64,000 nt of DNA from Klebsormidium nitens (taxonomy: Eukaryota > Streptophyta > Klebsormidiophyceae > Klebsormidiales > Klebsormidiaceae), in assembly GCA_000708835.1 (NCBI GenBank), contig DF237323.1, positions 26,074 to 90,073 on the forward strand. The letters are read 5' to 3'. Under the pieces are notes generated by a model, which was not told the DNA's origin, searched no databases, and worked only from the letters and a program-made list of their open reading frames with translations. This document shows positions 37,401 through 48,450 of the stretch, one piece after another (positions within the stretch are counted from its first letter, which is position 1; every line of letters starts with the position of its first letter). The position numbers and the translations under genes are program-made.

Positions 37401-40296
37401 CAAGGAACAAAGGAAGCGGAAGTCGTGCGCGCGCACTCAGTGTACATGACCCAGCGTTCTTGAACAGTCGCGGCCGCGCGCGGCTCTGTACGTAGCTTTC
37501 AAAACATAGCCACCTGGTTGCCTGGCCGCCAAAATTGAACGGCGTAAGCTCTGGGTTCAACGGACAATCTTTACTTTGGCTATCTTCCATAGTTCTGACA
37601 TACATTCACAGTCTGCTTTCTTTTAAGGGATCTCTGACTCAAAGTGCAATCCAGACAGAGCGGAACAGAAAATTCTGTCGAACAAACGTTCACATTGAGC
37701 GGGCGGTGCCAATCTATGTGGGAGGCATCAGCGTGATCGGAACGCGAAGAAGCAGTCTTGCAATACGCTTCAAGATCTTAGAACCTCCACACGTACGCTT
37801 CGCAAGAGATGCTTTTGTTCCCGTGAAAGAAGGATAGGACTATGCTTTTCCACCGAAAATCTCTGCGACCTGCCAAAAATAGTTACCAAACAGGACTCGG
37901 TCGAATAAAATTAAAGCGGGTTGGTCCACCCTTACAAAGGCCACTCCGTAACGAACACCCGGGCCTCCGTATTCGTTGCACTGGGGTAAAAGATTCGGAG
38001 TCTTCTCCTCCAACACCGGAGACCCGTCCGGCTTCTCCCTTTTCCTGTCCGTGTAGAGCAGAATCGGTACCTGTAAACCATTGATAAGGTTCCGAAAGAT
38101 GGGATATCAGAATCCAATTCTTCAAACCTTGTTCAAAACAATAAAGAGACTAATTTGATTGAAGAGGTGTATAAAAAGGAGCTGGCGAAAGTTGATATAC
38201 GGGGCAATTTATTTGGAAGTCCGATCCGAAGAAGAGCAGATTGCGGAACGTGCGTCACCATCTGACATCTGACATCGACCCGATATCGCTTCCCAGGTTA
38301 AAACACCCGAGTCGACTAATCTGGACAGCAAAGAGCACAAGGATCCGAGAAAGCCTAAGCAAATTCTTGAATCTGTGTCTTACCACTGCGGAGTGTTCGC
38401 TGCGGATGATTTTCATTCTTTCCATCCGTCCTTCCAGGGTCATTGGGGGAGGGGTACCGTCAACGCCCGGGAAGGCACCGGTGGCTGCAAGCGTGTCCCA
38501 ATCCACAGCTTCTCTTGAAGTGGCAACTGGGTCGTCGAGTTCCTTCACAGACTCCAACTGCACAGGAAATTAAAGAAAAATATCACAGTTGATTCGTCAC
38601 GAGTTTGTCAGATGTGAACAAAAGAAAGAGCAAGAACCTTTGATGGACTATATGCAGAACAGTCTGAAGTCTGTTGGGGGTGCTGGGGTACACTATACTC
38701 AAGCTGTACAAAGTCCGCCAAGTAAGGATCGGATGACGCAGACAGATGATGCCACAAGCGATAGGACGATGATGACCACTTACTACCCGCCTCGGGCGCA
38801 GATACTTCTGCAATTCCAAAAACCGCTCAATACGTGCGCCAACTCCGTTGTGTTGAATCGAAAAGTGCAACCTATCTGATACGCAGCACTTCCCCCTCCT
38901 TTGCCGCAGCGAAAAAGGGTTCTGGCGGAGCCCTCTTGTTGACTCCTCTTTCTTTCAGCTATCCGCGAAGGAGATTCTCAGCGGATTAAAGCTCGACACG
39001 TACCATCATTTCCAGGGTGTTTCGCAAATCGTGAGCCGCGTCCTCCACGTTCTGTTCGTACATTTCTCCCGTCCATAGGTAGCACAACATTCCATCGTTC
39101 CGCCACAGGTCTTCCGGCAGCTTCCGGCGGATCCTCGCCGCCAGCGGATCGCCCATCGCTCTAATAGTATCAAGGAGCGCTATCACGTGCTGGTGACAAG
39201 CAGGGGGGTCTGACGCCGCGTTCTGGATACATTCCGCTGAGTTCTTGAGCGGAATTAGCAGGCGAGCGGAAAGAGAGACGAAGGCGAGGGCGTGGGTCAC
39301 GCGGCGCAGGGTGAGGTAGTCGTCGGGGAGGAAGAGACTGCTGACGTCAGCGGGGATCTGGAATGTCCTTGTTGTCTGCAAGGCAGGACCGATCGGTTCC
39401 AGTCATCTTTTCAGGTATATATCTTCGGGTACATCAATGAAGATTTTGCGCGCGAGCGCTGTACTGGACCGCAAGCAAATATACGAGGCCAATGCATCAA
39501 ACGAGTGACAAAGGGGACGCATTTGGTGAAAAGTGAAGGCCACCCAATGTCGCAAAATGCGAAGTGACAAGTGTATTAGACAAGCCGCTGTTTTCGAAGA
39601 TGACGAGAACCCGCTCAAATGTGGCACTGCCTAGGCACTTGAAAAGATTTTTGAGCGAAGCTTGAATGCGAATCTACTAACCCTATGCCAGGCGTAGCTG
39701 GTTAGGGCTCAAACGAACACACATCGCAAATCCCTGATCGAAGCGAGGATCACTTAAAACAAGAAACCCCTTGAACAAACACAGGCAGCTCGTTCAAATC
39801 CTCGCCAGAGTTGGTCAAAGGTTTGTTTGACGTACCTCTTGGCCCAAAAGCCTTGGAAGAGTCTCCCAGCTTTCAAGTTCAATCTCCTCTAGGACCAGAT
39901 TCAGATCTTCCAGAGCGCGGTCCGCTATTTCCCAACTCGCCTAGCCAGGCCCGCCGTTTCGATGACCGACTCTTGCAGCGCCTCATTCACTGCCTTCTCA
40001 TAAACACCCTTGAGCCCCTTAACTGCATCTGCTAACCCGCCTAGCTCCTGGACCCAGGTCACAAGGTTAGTAGCTGCTGACAACCGCTTGCGCTGCTCGT
40101 TAACCAGGGCCTTAACCCTCTGGATGGCTAAGGAGTCTCGCAACAGTTGCTGGCTATCATTATCATCATCATCGCTATCACCATCACTGTCATCATCAAC
40201 CAAAATCTGAACAAGTGACAACAGGAATGGGACAGCGTCGAACTGGATCAAACCAGGCGGTGGCTCCAGCCTTGGCCGCACTCCTAGGCCTTCCAT
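34447..40296 (-). CDS. Lipase-like gene, copy B (non-catalytic; exon 1 frameshift)
   Basis: Eight exons: 40296-39836, 39375-39004, 38557-38384, 38070-37936, 37395-37247, 36506-36458, 35602-35483 and 34974-34447. All junctions are GT-AG with the same phases as in copies A and C. The layout is the same as copy A: the conserved start MEG..RPRLEPPPGL, the helical N-terminal half, GPCVVIGWRS in exon 7, and the elbow IAHGLGAAY with Gly instead of Ser in exon 8. Exon 1 is 461 bases, not a multiple of three. The expected frame hits TAG at 39927-39925, while the frame one base over continues as SWEIADRALEDLNLVLEEIE to the conserved donor GAG|GTACGT. A one-base loss near 39930-39945 is the simplest explanation, or an assembly error. 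Exon 1 also carries an Asp-rich insertion. The remaining exons look functional. Confidence 0.7.
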
Positions 40297-40559
40297 TATG
40301 CCCAGTCTCTGGAACCCCGGTCCTTCCTTAACACCGTGCGTTTCTTGATGCAAAGAAGCCTGCTCCGAGAACTAATCCACAGCACCGCCCGGCTGCTTTT
40401 CCTCAAGGTCAAGAAGGGTTTCTTCGCTTTGAGGTACGGCAAGAGAGCGCTAGCTTCCTGGTTGAACGCTGCGGCATGCAGGTTGCAGGAATGTGTGGTC
40501 ACGTTCGCCAGTGCAGAAAGACGTCCTGCGAAAGGGCTTTGTTCAAATTCTGCAGGCAC

Positions 40560-40865
40560 CTGTAAGGAGGGACGCATGCAAGGCGCGGCACATCGCGGCG
40601 GACGAGCGATCCGCGGCCGCCGCGCCCAGCGCCCAGCGCCCAGCGCCAGTACGCGAGGTTCAACTCAACTTGCACCCGCCGCGCCGCGCGGCGCCAACTT
40701 GGCGCGGCCGCGGACCGAGTGGGCGCGGCCGGGGCCCGAGCCTGGCCGCGTGGGCGCGGCCGCGCCGGCGTTCCCCCAACTTTTCAAGTTTGTGTACTTG
40801 TGCGCGCGCCACAAGGTAATCACTGAGAGCGAGCAGTGCGCGGCGCGGCCGCGCACTTGATGACT
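40560..40865. promoter_or_regulatory. GC-rich block upstream of copy B (putative promoter/CpG island)
   Basis: A very CpG-rich stretch with several GCGGCCGC words and a short tandem run of GCCCAGC (about 40620-40645) lies about 260 bases upstream of the copy B start codon. Position and composition parallel the blocks of copies A and C. Long open frames on both strands reflect composition. Regulatory function is inferred. Confidence 0.4.
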
Positions 40866-41514
40866 TGCGACCAAACGACGGGCGGAGCTCCGCTATTCGT
40901 ACGGAACGTTTGGCAAAGCTCCAGTGACCAATCAAATCGACGACACGGTTACATAGTATGCCCGTTAACTTGCAAGTAGGAGTACGACGCTGATATTGAA
41001 GCAACATTTAGTTGCTCGGCAGAGAACTATTGTCCTGTTTATATCCTACAACTGTGTAATGGCGGCCAATTGATATCGTACAGCAAAAGGCGGGCAGCGC
41101 TCTTTCCGCCAATCTGCGGTGACAGAAAAGTTGCAGCCCGTGATCTATTTCCGGCAAGTTCTCATGAGCTTCATTACATATTGTCCAAACTCTAGCCGGG
41201 GAGTCAATTGAGCATCATGATTGGATGCTGCATGTGGCGGTAGACAGGCAGATCCGGCCTGCCAGTATGCGGCCGTGATGATAAGGTGTGAACTGAAACC
41301 GTATTTGAGTGTTGACGCAGTTGAAAAGAGAATTTTTGACAGTCTTGCTGCTCCTTGAACGGCGTCGTTTTTTAGCCTTCCGGCAGCTTCGTTCCATGGT
41401 TCAAAAGGAAGTCTCGCACAGAATGTACACTAGTAATTCTAGAACCTTGACTATTTTTACTTGATGTACACAAATATCAAACTCGTACTTTGTTCTGTTG
41501 CCTCTCAATCCATC
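40866..41514. other. Spacer between lipase-like copies B and C
   Basis: 5' flank of copy B and 3' flank of copy C. I see no coding segment, repeat or RNA gene. Confidence 0.45.
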
Positions 41515-44500
41515 CTACTCTTCTAGCTCATACAGATTCTCGTAACCCTCCACCACCTTTCTCTTCTTCCACTGCTCGCCCGACTTCCGTAGAGTCTGTT
41601 CACTCTCGGCCAGAACTCGACGGTTCCTACACAGAAGATTCTGGTTCGTCACGTCACCATATCCACTCCCGCAGCTGATCGTGACGTAATCACCGCAGCA
41701 CACCTCCAAACTCTCGCCATCTTTCGCGCGATCACTAAACTCCAGCAGCTTCTCAAACGCAAACGGCCGGTTGTTCGTCTGGACGTAGCGAACGCACTCC
41801 ACCGGGGGCTCCCCGTTTTTCCCCCGCTTCTCGTTGAACCGTCTCAGCCACATTTCCAAGCTCCCGGCACTTTCAGCGGATGCCGCGACGATGAGTGTGC
41901 CCAAGTAACGGGTTTCGAATTCTCTGTAGGAGGTTGCTAGAGTGCTCGTGACGTAAGAGGCGCCCAAACCGTGGGCAACTAGGTTGACGGGCTTAGCTGT
42001 GGGGGCGAACTGGAAAATGTCTCTCAGGATTACCTGCATATGCTCAGCAATCGCATATCAGGAATCTGAGGATCAGTGATTTTTCACCAATCAGCAGTGA
42101 GGTGCGACAGCTTTTATGTAAGACGCAGTACTGAAAATGCAAGTCTTTGCGGCAACGAAGATTGACGGTGGTTTGGTGGGCAAGCTTCATAGAACTGTCA
42201 TCATGCAATTAATACCTGGCAGGCTGATTGGAAATCTGCGTCACTGACTGAAGATCGAATTCTATGAAACGACCATCTGAAATGTTTTCCACTCCACTCC
42301 TACATCTACCTTGAAGACGGTAGATAAACGACGTGGAAAAAGCGCTTCCTCAGCAGCAAGAAACGTAATACCAGTATTAAAAGGTACGGAGAATCGGTAG
42401 ACTAATTGATTAGAACAACAAGGAACAGACCACCAGCACCCTTTCATCCTGTATTAGCGCTTTTGCCTGCGCTACTGTTTGGGCGCTGCAAACGCGCTTG
42501 TTTTTGACGGCATGAAGCCATACAAGATCAATTATATTTTGACGCATCAAGATAAGCTTAAGGATTTCGTCACCTTCAGGTTGTGGGAAAGACGCTGAAC
42601 GCTCTCTTTGTCAGAAAACCAAGCCCCTAGCCCCAGGGAGCCCTCTGAAGGCCAGCCCACGATTACCCCCGGCCCACCCGAGCGGATTCCGCTCTGCAGG
42701 CAGCGGAAGTCGTCAATCAGTGGTGCTTCAAACCCAATAAATCTCTGCAAGCGCCTTTCCGTGGGCACCGAGTAGGAAAGGCCGCTGGATGTCTAAATAT
42801 CGGCCGCCTTCGAAAAACTGAAAAGCAGAAGTTGCGCGGAGCCTCCACTTGATCGAGGCGGAATCCAGAATGAGAAAGTAAATGATGTGCTGGGCTGTAC
42901 TTGAAAGGATTTTGGACTAAAGTGAGCTCGAACAATGTTTTGATCTTGCCGATATGACCCTTATGCCCAAGAGAAAGCCATGATCAGCTCGGCGTCTCAA
43001 TTGAACTGCCGTAGCACTGGCCGCAAAGAATCGGGCTTTTTTTGCAACAGGTGTTTGCAAACAGCAGATCCAAGAACGTCGATGACATGCTGACCACAAC
43101 GTGGACCATGCAGATCCACCGGCCTGAAGAGGAACAGCTGCACGAAGAATAGCCTCAGCAGGGCGAAACTGTAGTGCGTTTTGCAGAGACGAATCGTGAG
43201 TGGATTCGGAATTGATTCTAAGGAGGCTCCGTTTAGATTGTTTAGTACACATAAACCAACAAGAAACGGGACTCAGCAGAGGTTCGAATGAATGTTTGGC
43301 TGTTCTCGACTGAGCTTCGCAGAGTAACACGCATGACCAGGTCTAGGCACTTAGTTAATGTTTTGACCAAAACCTTGCTTCGTCATAACGTACGCACTCT
43401 GCAAGTAGGTTTCTGGGAGGCTCCGAGACCTGCCCAGAAACTGCAAAGTAGCTTGCTCACACGACCACTTCTTCTCCATGATTTACCAATGCCTAACAAT
43501 ATGTGATGGAATTCATGGGGCGTCACTTCAAACTCCAAAAGAGCGTAGAAGGCTCTTCTGATCAATCCCTTACCCCGGGCAAAACATTGCGCCCGGGTCG
43601 TCCATACCGGCGCTCCATGCTGAGTAAAGCTCCAGGAATTGCCGCTTCCGCAGCCGCCAGAACTCGGTAATGTGCATGGCGTCAGAGTCTTTCTTTAGCT
43701 TGCTCTCGTTCGGAATAGAGACCTGAAGAAGGAGGAGATTCTTTTCGCGGTTGCTACCGACACGGGATCTTGCCTAAAAAGTTCTTAATAGCCTCCCGTT
43801 CAAAGGCAGAGACTCTATATAGAAGCCCACTCAAACATTATCTGCAAGCGGCTTGAATTCAATTGGTTTACACAAGTCTCTTCAAAAAGCAATATGACCA
43901 CAAGTTTTATCCTGTTTCGTCATTTCCACCTTCGCGGCCCTGATCAAGAATCTGGGCATGTTCCGATAATCAAGCTGACTGCCCATATAGGCGGATTTGC
44001 ATGTATTTTCGGAAACTCACTGCACGAGGAGCCGTTTCAACGTGCCGGCAATCGTTTCGCAAACGTCAAGCTTCTCAAACCTACGACCAATCAGAAGCGG
44101 CCAAGATAATCTTAATTCAGGCCACCGAGAGAAAGAGCGGAAAGAGCCTTTTCTCACGATCGCTTCATCGGCAGATGAACGTTGTCCTTTCTACGTCCAG
44201 GTCCAAACCCACAAGAAGCTTTGCCTTTGTTGATGCATTTAAAATCGAGGGCACTTTAGTGGGCTTAAATTCCGTTCGCCTAAGAAGCTCGACTTATCCA
44301 AGACTGAATCGCCCCTGCGCTGCAGTTTGATATGGAAGCGTGCGCTTACGAATGCTACTCCGAAGTCGGTATCGATACTCCCCAGTCCGCATGCCTGCGG
44401 AACGAGCGTCGGTTCCTCCCCCCAAGGTGTCTCTCCCTTGAGGTCGTGTTCTTCGCTCCAGCCGCGGTCGCTGGCCAGCAGTACCGGGACCTGAAAACAC

Positions 44501-46980
44501 GCAATTTCTGTTCTTTTTCTGTCGCTGAGATTGTCTTGAACTTCCGGTCCTGAATAAAGCTTGACTTTTAGTGCCTTTAACGAAACGGGATGGGCTCCCT
44601 CCTTGTGAACAGTTGGCAATCGATCCTTCACGTCCCACCTTCAAATGGGCTTCGGGACGGAAGTCCGCCCAGGGTGGCTTGTCTTGTTTATCCCTATAAG
44701 GAATTGGACCCTTCGGTATAAAGACAACTGCGATTTATCAGCTGCTCAGAATTGAGTTGAAGAATGGCTTGCGCTGAACAGCTCAGGCCACCACTTCGAA
44801 TCTTCTGCAAGGACTTGCTGATCGATACACGTAGGAAGTGCCGTTAAGCTACGTCTGAGTGAGAAAGCCTAAGATGGTCAGTCTTACTACACCCGGCGGA
44901 CTTGGCTAATCTTTTTATATCAACAAATCATGCCTGTGTTTGCGCGCCGACTGGTCAACCTTCAAACTCGTCGTTTTTGAACCATCAATTAGCGAACGGA
45001 ACGGACTACGGAAGAATGAACCATCAGTCATCTTTCGACTTACCTTTTTTGCCGTAGGAGCCTGGGCTTTGCTTTTAGGTCGGATTTCGGGACAAGAAAC
45101 TCCCGCCCATTTTACACAGCGTCTTGTAAGGAGCAGTCTATAGGGTTAGATTCATACCACATCGTAGGATTTTCCACGGACGACCTTCGTTCTGTTCAAT
45201 TGTTTCCTCGAGAGTTGGTGGAGCGGCTGTGATCTGGACCCCTGAAAAGGCACCGGTAGCGGCGAGCACGTCCCACTCAGTTGCGTCTCTTGAATTGCCG
45301 ATTGGTTCGTCCACTTTTGCAACACATTCGAGCTGAAAAGGAAAGCAGAAACAAACTTGATACTTCACCTCGTCTTATTAAAGACCAATGGTTCCTAATT
45401 GTATGGAATACAATCCACCAATCGTTTGCGAAGTGGGCAAAGAGCCCGCGTTCTTTTCGTAAGTTTACCAGCAGTTGGGCATACTCGGACTAGCAGAGAT
45501 CGCGCCAAAGAGTGATTCAACAATATTGATCTTTCTGAGACGTTTCCTTGGTTCGCCAGATTTCCAACGCTCCTTCAAGGATCCGACGTCTGCAGAACTA
45601 GAGATATGAAGAGAGGCACTTGAGGGAAAAGATCGAAGAGCTTGGAACGTTAGCAAAGCATTCGGCGGGCAATGGAAGCCGACTTCAGGGCGCTGCTCAG
45701 ATCTTCTTTCGGCAGAACGGAGGCCGTCAAATTTAAATTTGAAACGTCTTTTCTATACACGTCTGCGATCCAACCCTTACCATCATGTCCACAGTGCATT
45801 TTAGATCGTGAGCCGCAGCCACCATGTTCTCCCCATACTCGTTCTCGGTGAATAAGAAGCACGCGCCGTCGTCGTTCTTGTGCAGATCTCCTGGCAAGTT
45901 GTACCGAAGTCTGGCTGCTAGCGGTCCGCCCATCGCTTCGATGTCGCGTAGAAGGGTCAATACACTTTCGTGACACTCTTGCGGATTCGACGCTGCCTTT
46001 TCGATACCTTCTACCGTTTCCTTGATTGATTTAAGAATAGAAGCGGAGAGGGAGACGAAAGCGAGTGAGTGGGTTACGCGTCTTAGGGTCAGGAAGTCAT
46101 CGGTGAGAAAGAGACGGCTGACGTCTGCCGGGATCATTATGCCTTTCTCCTGCAAGACCCAGGAAAGTGCGTTAATTTCGCTGGTTAGCAAAGCCGTTCA
46201 ATCATGGGCTAAGTATACCCTATATTACTTTCGCCCTTAAGCGGAGGCGAAACAGAGGCTATAACGTAAAAAGTCATGTTGGAAATGAAGCATAGTTCTG
46301 TAGCGTCGACTTATGAATAATGAGGGTGCTGATTGTTTTACCAGTAGGAGGCTCCGCTCACCCAGGGAAGCCGCTGCTTAAGATGGAAAAATCGGTGACA
46401 AACAAGCATTGAACCAGTCAGGAGACCAGAAAAACATTCAACAGCTCACAATCTCAGTCCTCAGGGCCAGGCACCACTAGAACAGAATGGTACGTACCTT
46501 GTCATTGAGCAGCTGACTCAAGCCTGGACCCATGGGCACCTCAGGCAGGACCTGAATCTCGGCCAGCAATGTGTGTTCGTCCCAAACGGCCAGATACGAT
46601 TCTACCATTTCCCTGTAGTTCGGGGCTGAAATTGCGCGGCGGCCTAGCGGCGTAACCGCGTCTCTCAAACCCACGTTAACTGCCTCTTCGAACACCCCTC
46701 CGCGCTCCTTAACCACCTCCGCTAACCAGCCCAGCTCCTGGACCCAGGTTACGAGGTCCTCGGTTTCCGCTAATAGCCTGCGCTGCTCGCTAACCAGGGT
46801 TTTGAGCAGCTGGAAGGAGGCGTGTTCTCTGAGGAGGAGACCTCTGTCTTTACTCAAACTCTCGCCTAAACTTGTCATGAAATACGTCAGGAAAAGCGCG
46901 CCCTCCCACCGAACTAGACCGGGCGGAGGTTCGAGTCTTGGCCGCGCTGTTGGCTCTCGTGACTTTGCCGAACACCTCAT
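41515..46980 (-). CDS. Lipase-like gene, copy C (non-catalytic; exon 3 frameshift)
   Basis: Eight exons: 46980-46498, 46149-45781, 45332-45158 (approximate end), 44490-44350, 43722-43574, 43168-43120, 42693-42574 and 42033-41515. It is the most diverged of the three copies but has the same exon lengths and phases. Exon 7 encodes GPGVIVGWPS; exon 8 encodes the elbow VAHGLGASY, again with Gly for the nucleophile Ser. Exon 6 keeps the 49-base length but encodes a hydrophobic FALLRLFFVQLFLFRP instead of FALDSAEQLFLAARLM. Exon 3 has one extra base at 45194. Without it the sequence reads ERTKVVRGKSYDV, matching ERMRMIRGEYFEV of copy A, and ends in phase at GTG|GTATGA. With it the message is out of frame. 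A plastid-transit-like Ser/Arg-rich open stretch lies just upstream (47307-46993) but is closed by a stop before the conserved start. Confidence 0.68.
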
Positions 46981-47364
46981 AGTCTGGATTCATTTTCCAG
47001 GAATATCGGATGATGATCTGCTGGAGACTCTGCTAACAAAGAAGCGCAGTTTGGATCCTGAAAGGAGAAAAGCCTGGCCATTCAGAGCAGCGCGGCTCAG
47101 GCAACGGCTTCCGCGCTGCTCTCTCAATCGGAGTCTAGCTTCAAAGCGCCTACTACCTTCAAGGTAACCTTGATAGAGCAGGGTTTGTTGGCTTTGTTCA
47201 CAATCTGCAGGATATTTCGATGCAGATGCTCCTGTCAGCAGGAACGAAGCATTGGTGGAGAGGAAGGACCTGGTGCACACAGTAGCCATGGCGACCGTTC
47301 CTCTCAAGGCTGCGTGACGTAGCTCTGTCTCTGCGTCTGGCGCTGCTATTCAATGAGATGATAT

Positions 47365-47590
47365 CGGATCGCCAGCGCGGCCGCACGCGGTCTAACGGCT
47401 TAGGCTAGCTGTTGTCGTGGCCGCGCCTCGGCAGCGCCACACGCAAGACTCGGGGGTTTAAGCGGCGAATTGAGTAGGCCCGGCCGCGGGAGTCCGGGCC
47501 GCGCTCCTCTAGGCGGCCGCCGCTTGGCGGGCCGGGCCGCCCGGCAACGCAACGCGCGGCTGTCGTGCCCGCCCTCGCGCCCGGCCATTT
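47365..47590. promoter_or_regulatory. GC-rich block upstream of copy C (putative promoter/CpG island)
   Basis: A CpG-dense block containing GCGGCCGC and GGGCCGGGCCGCC words lies about 400 bases upstream of the copy C start codon. It is the third member of the set found upstream of copies A and B. Regulatory function is inferred from repeated position. Confidence 0.4.
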
Positions 47591-48450
47591 AAGTACAACA
47601 GCAGATTGAACGCTTGGGTTGAACATGCAAATGGCTACTGGGGTTTCGTTCTTATATTTGATCTGCAGGCCGGCCGCCTCCGTGCCAGCTCGTAACACGC
47701 TTCGGACATTTCCGGAGCTGACAGTCTTAACAGCATGAAACGGGCCCCAAGTGTGATCCGGTCCGATCAGGGTGCCAAGCAGGCGATCAACGTGCAGCAA
47801 GAAGGCTTCGACGCGTCTGAATGCTATGCGACGTATTCCATTTTACCGCTAAGCGGCTCCCATTTTCAATCTCATTTCCTTTGAAAGCTAGTTAAATCGG
47901 CGTTATAGATGTCAATTCTTGAAAACGACGACAGTACGCGTGCGCATCAGGCTCCCATGCAAACGTACAGTCGGAATGCTTTAAGAGTCGAGCGATCATC
48001 GGAACATGGCAGTGCAGAAACCTCAATGATGGACGTCACGAAAGAGCTAGAGCTTATCATTGCATACTGAAAGCATTTGCACCCGGCCGGGCTAGCTGCT
48101 GGCACAGCAGCATGCAGACGGCACTGATCGCCGCCGTGGTGGCGGCGGCCATGTGTATCAAATATGGTATATAGGCACTCTGCGGCCCGCACGTTGAGAG
48201 CCGCCATAACTGCGTAGAGCGATAGGCGCTACAGCGCTCGTACTAGATTGTAGCTGGCTATATAGTATGAGTAATCGTATTAACATAATTACGGATGTAT
48301 AACAATCGGCGAACACGCTTTCAAGTTTCTGTTCAGGCTGACTCGTATACACTCTGCATGCCTGAAATACATGCAGTTTGAACGTTGATCCTGAGTCTCT
48401 GAATAACGAAAGCGGCGCAACGAGTGACGGTGATTGTTACAAGTCCTTAA
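47591..48450. other. Spacer, nothing identified
   Basis: Lies between the 5' flank of lipase-like copy C and the 3' end of the polymerase gene, both on the - strand. I see no conserved coding segment. A short GGCGGCGG-rich word occurs near 48140. Confidence 0.45.

Noticed and set aside
40336-40860. + strand open frame upstream of copy B
   Set aside because: Overlaps antisense to exon 1 and the GC-rich block; composition-driven.
46920-46945. tRNA T-arm-like GGTTCGAGTC
   Set aside because: Falls in the conserved coding sequence for LEPPPGL of copy C; no cloverleaf around it.
46993-47307. Ser/Arg-rich open frame upstream of copy C resembling a plastid transit peptide
   Set aside because: Closed by a stop before the conserved start ATG and no clear counterpart in frame in copies A and B; not included in the gene model.
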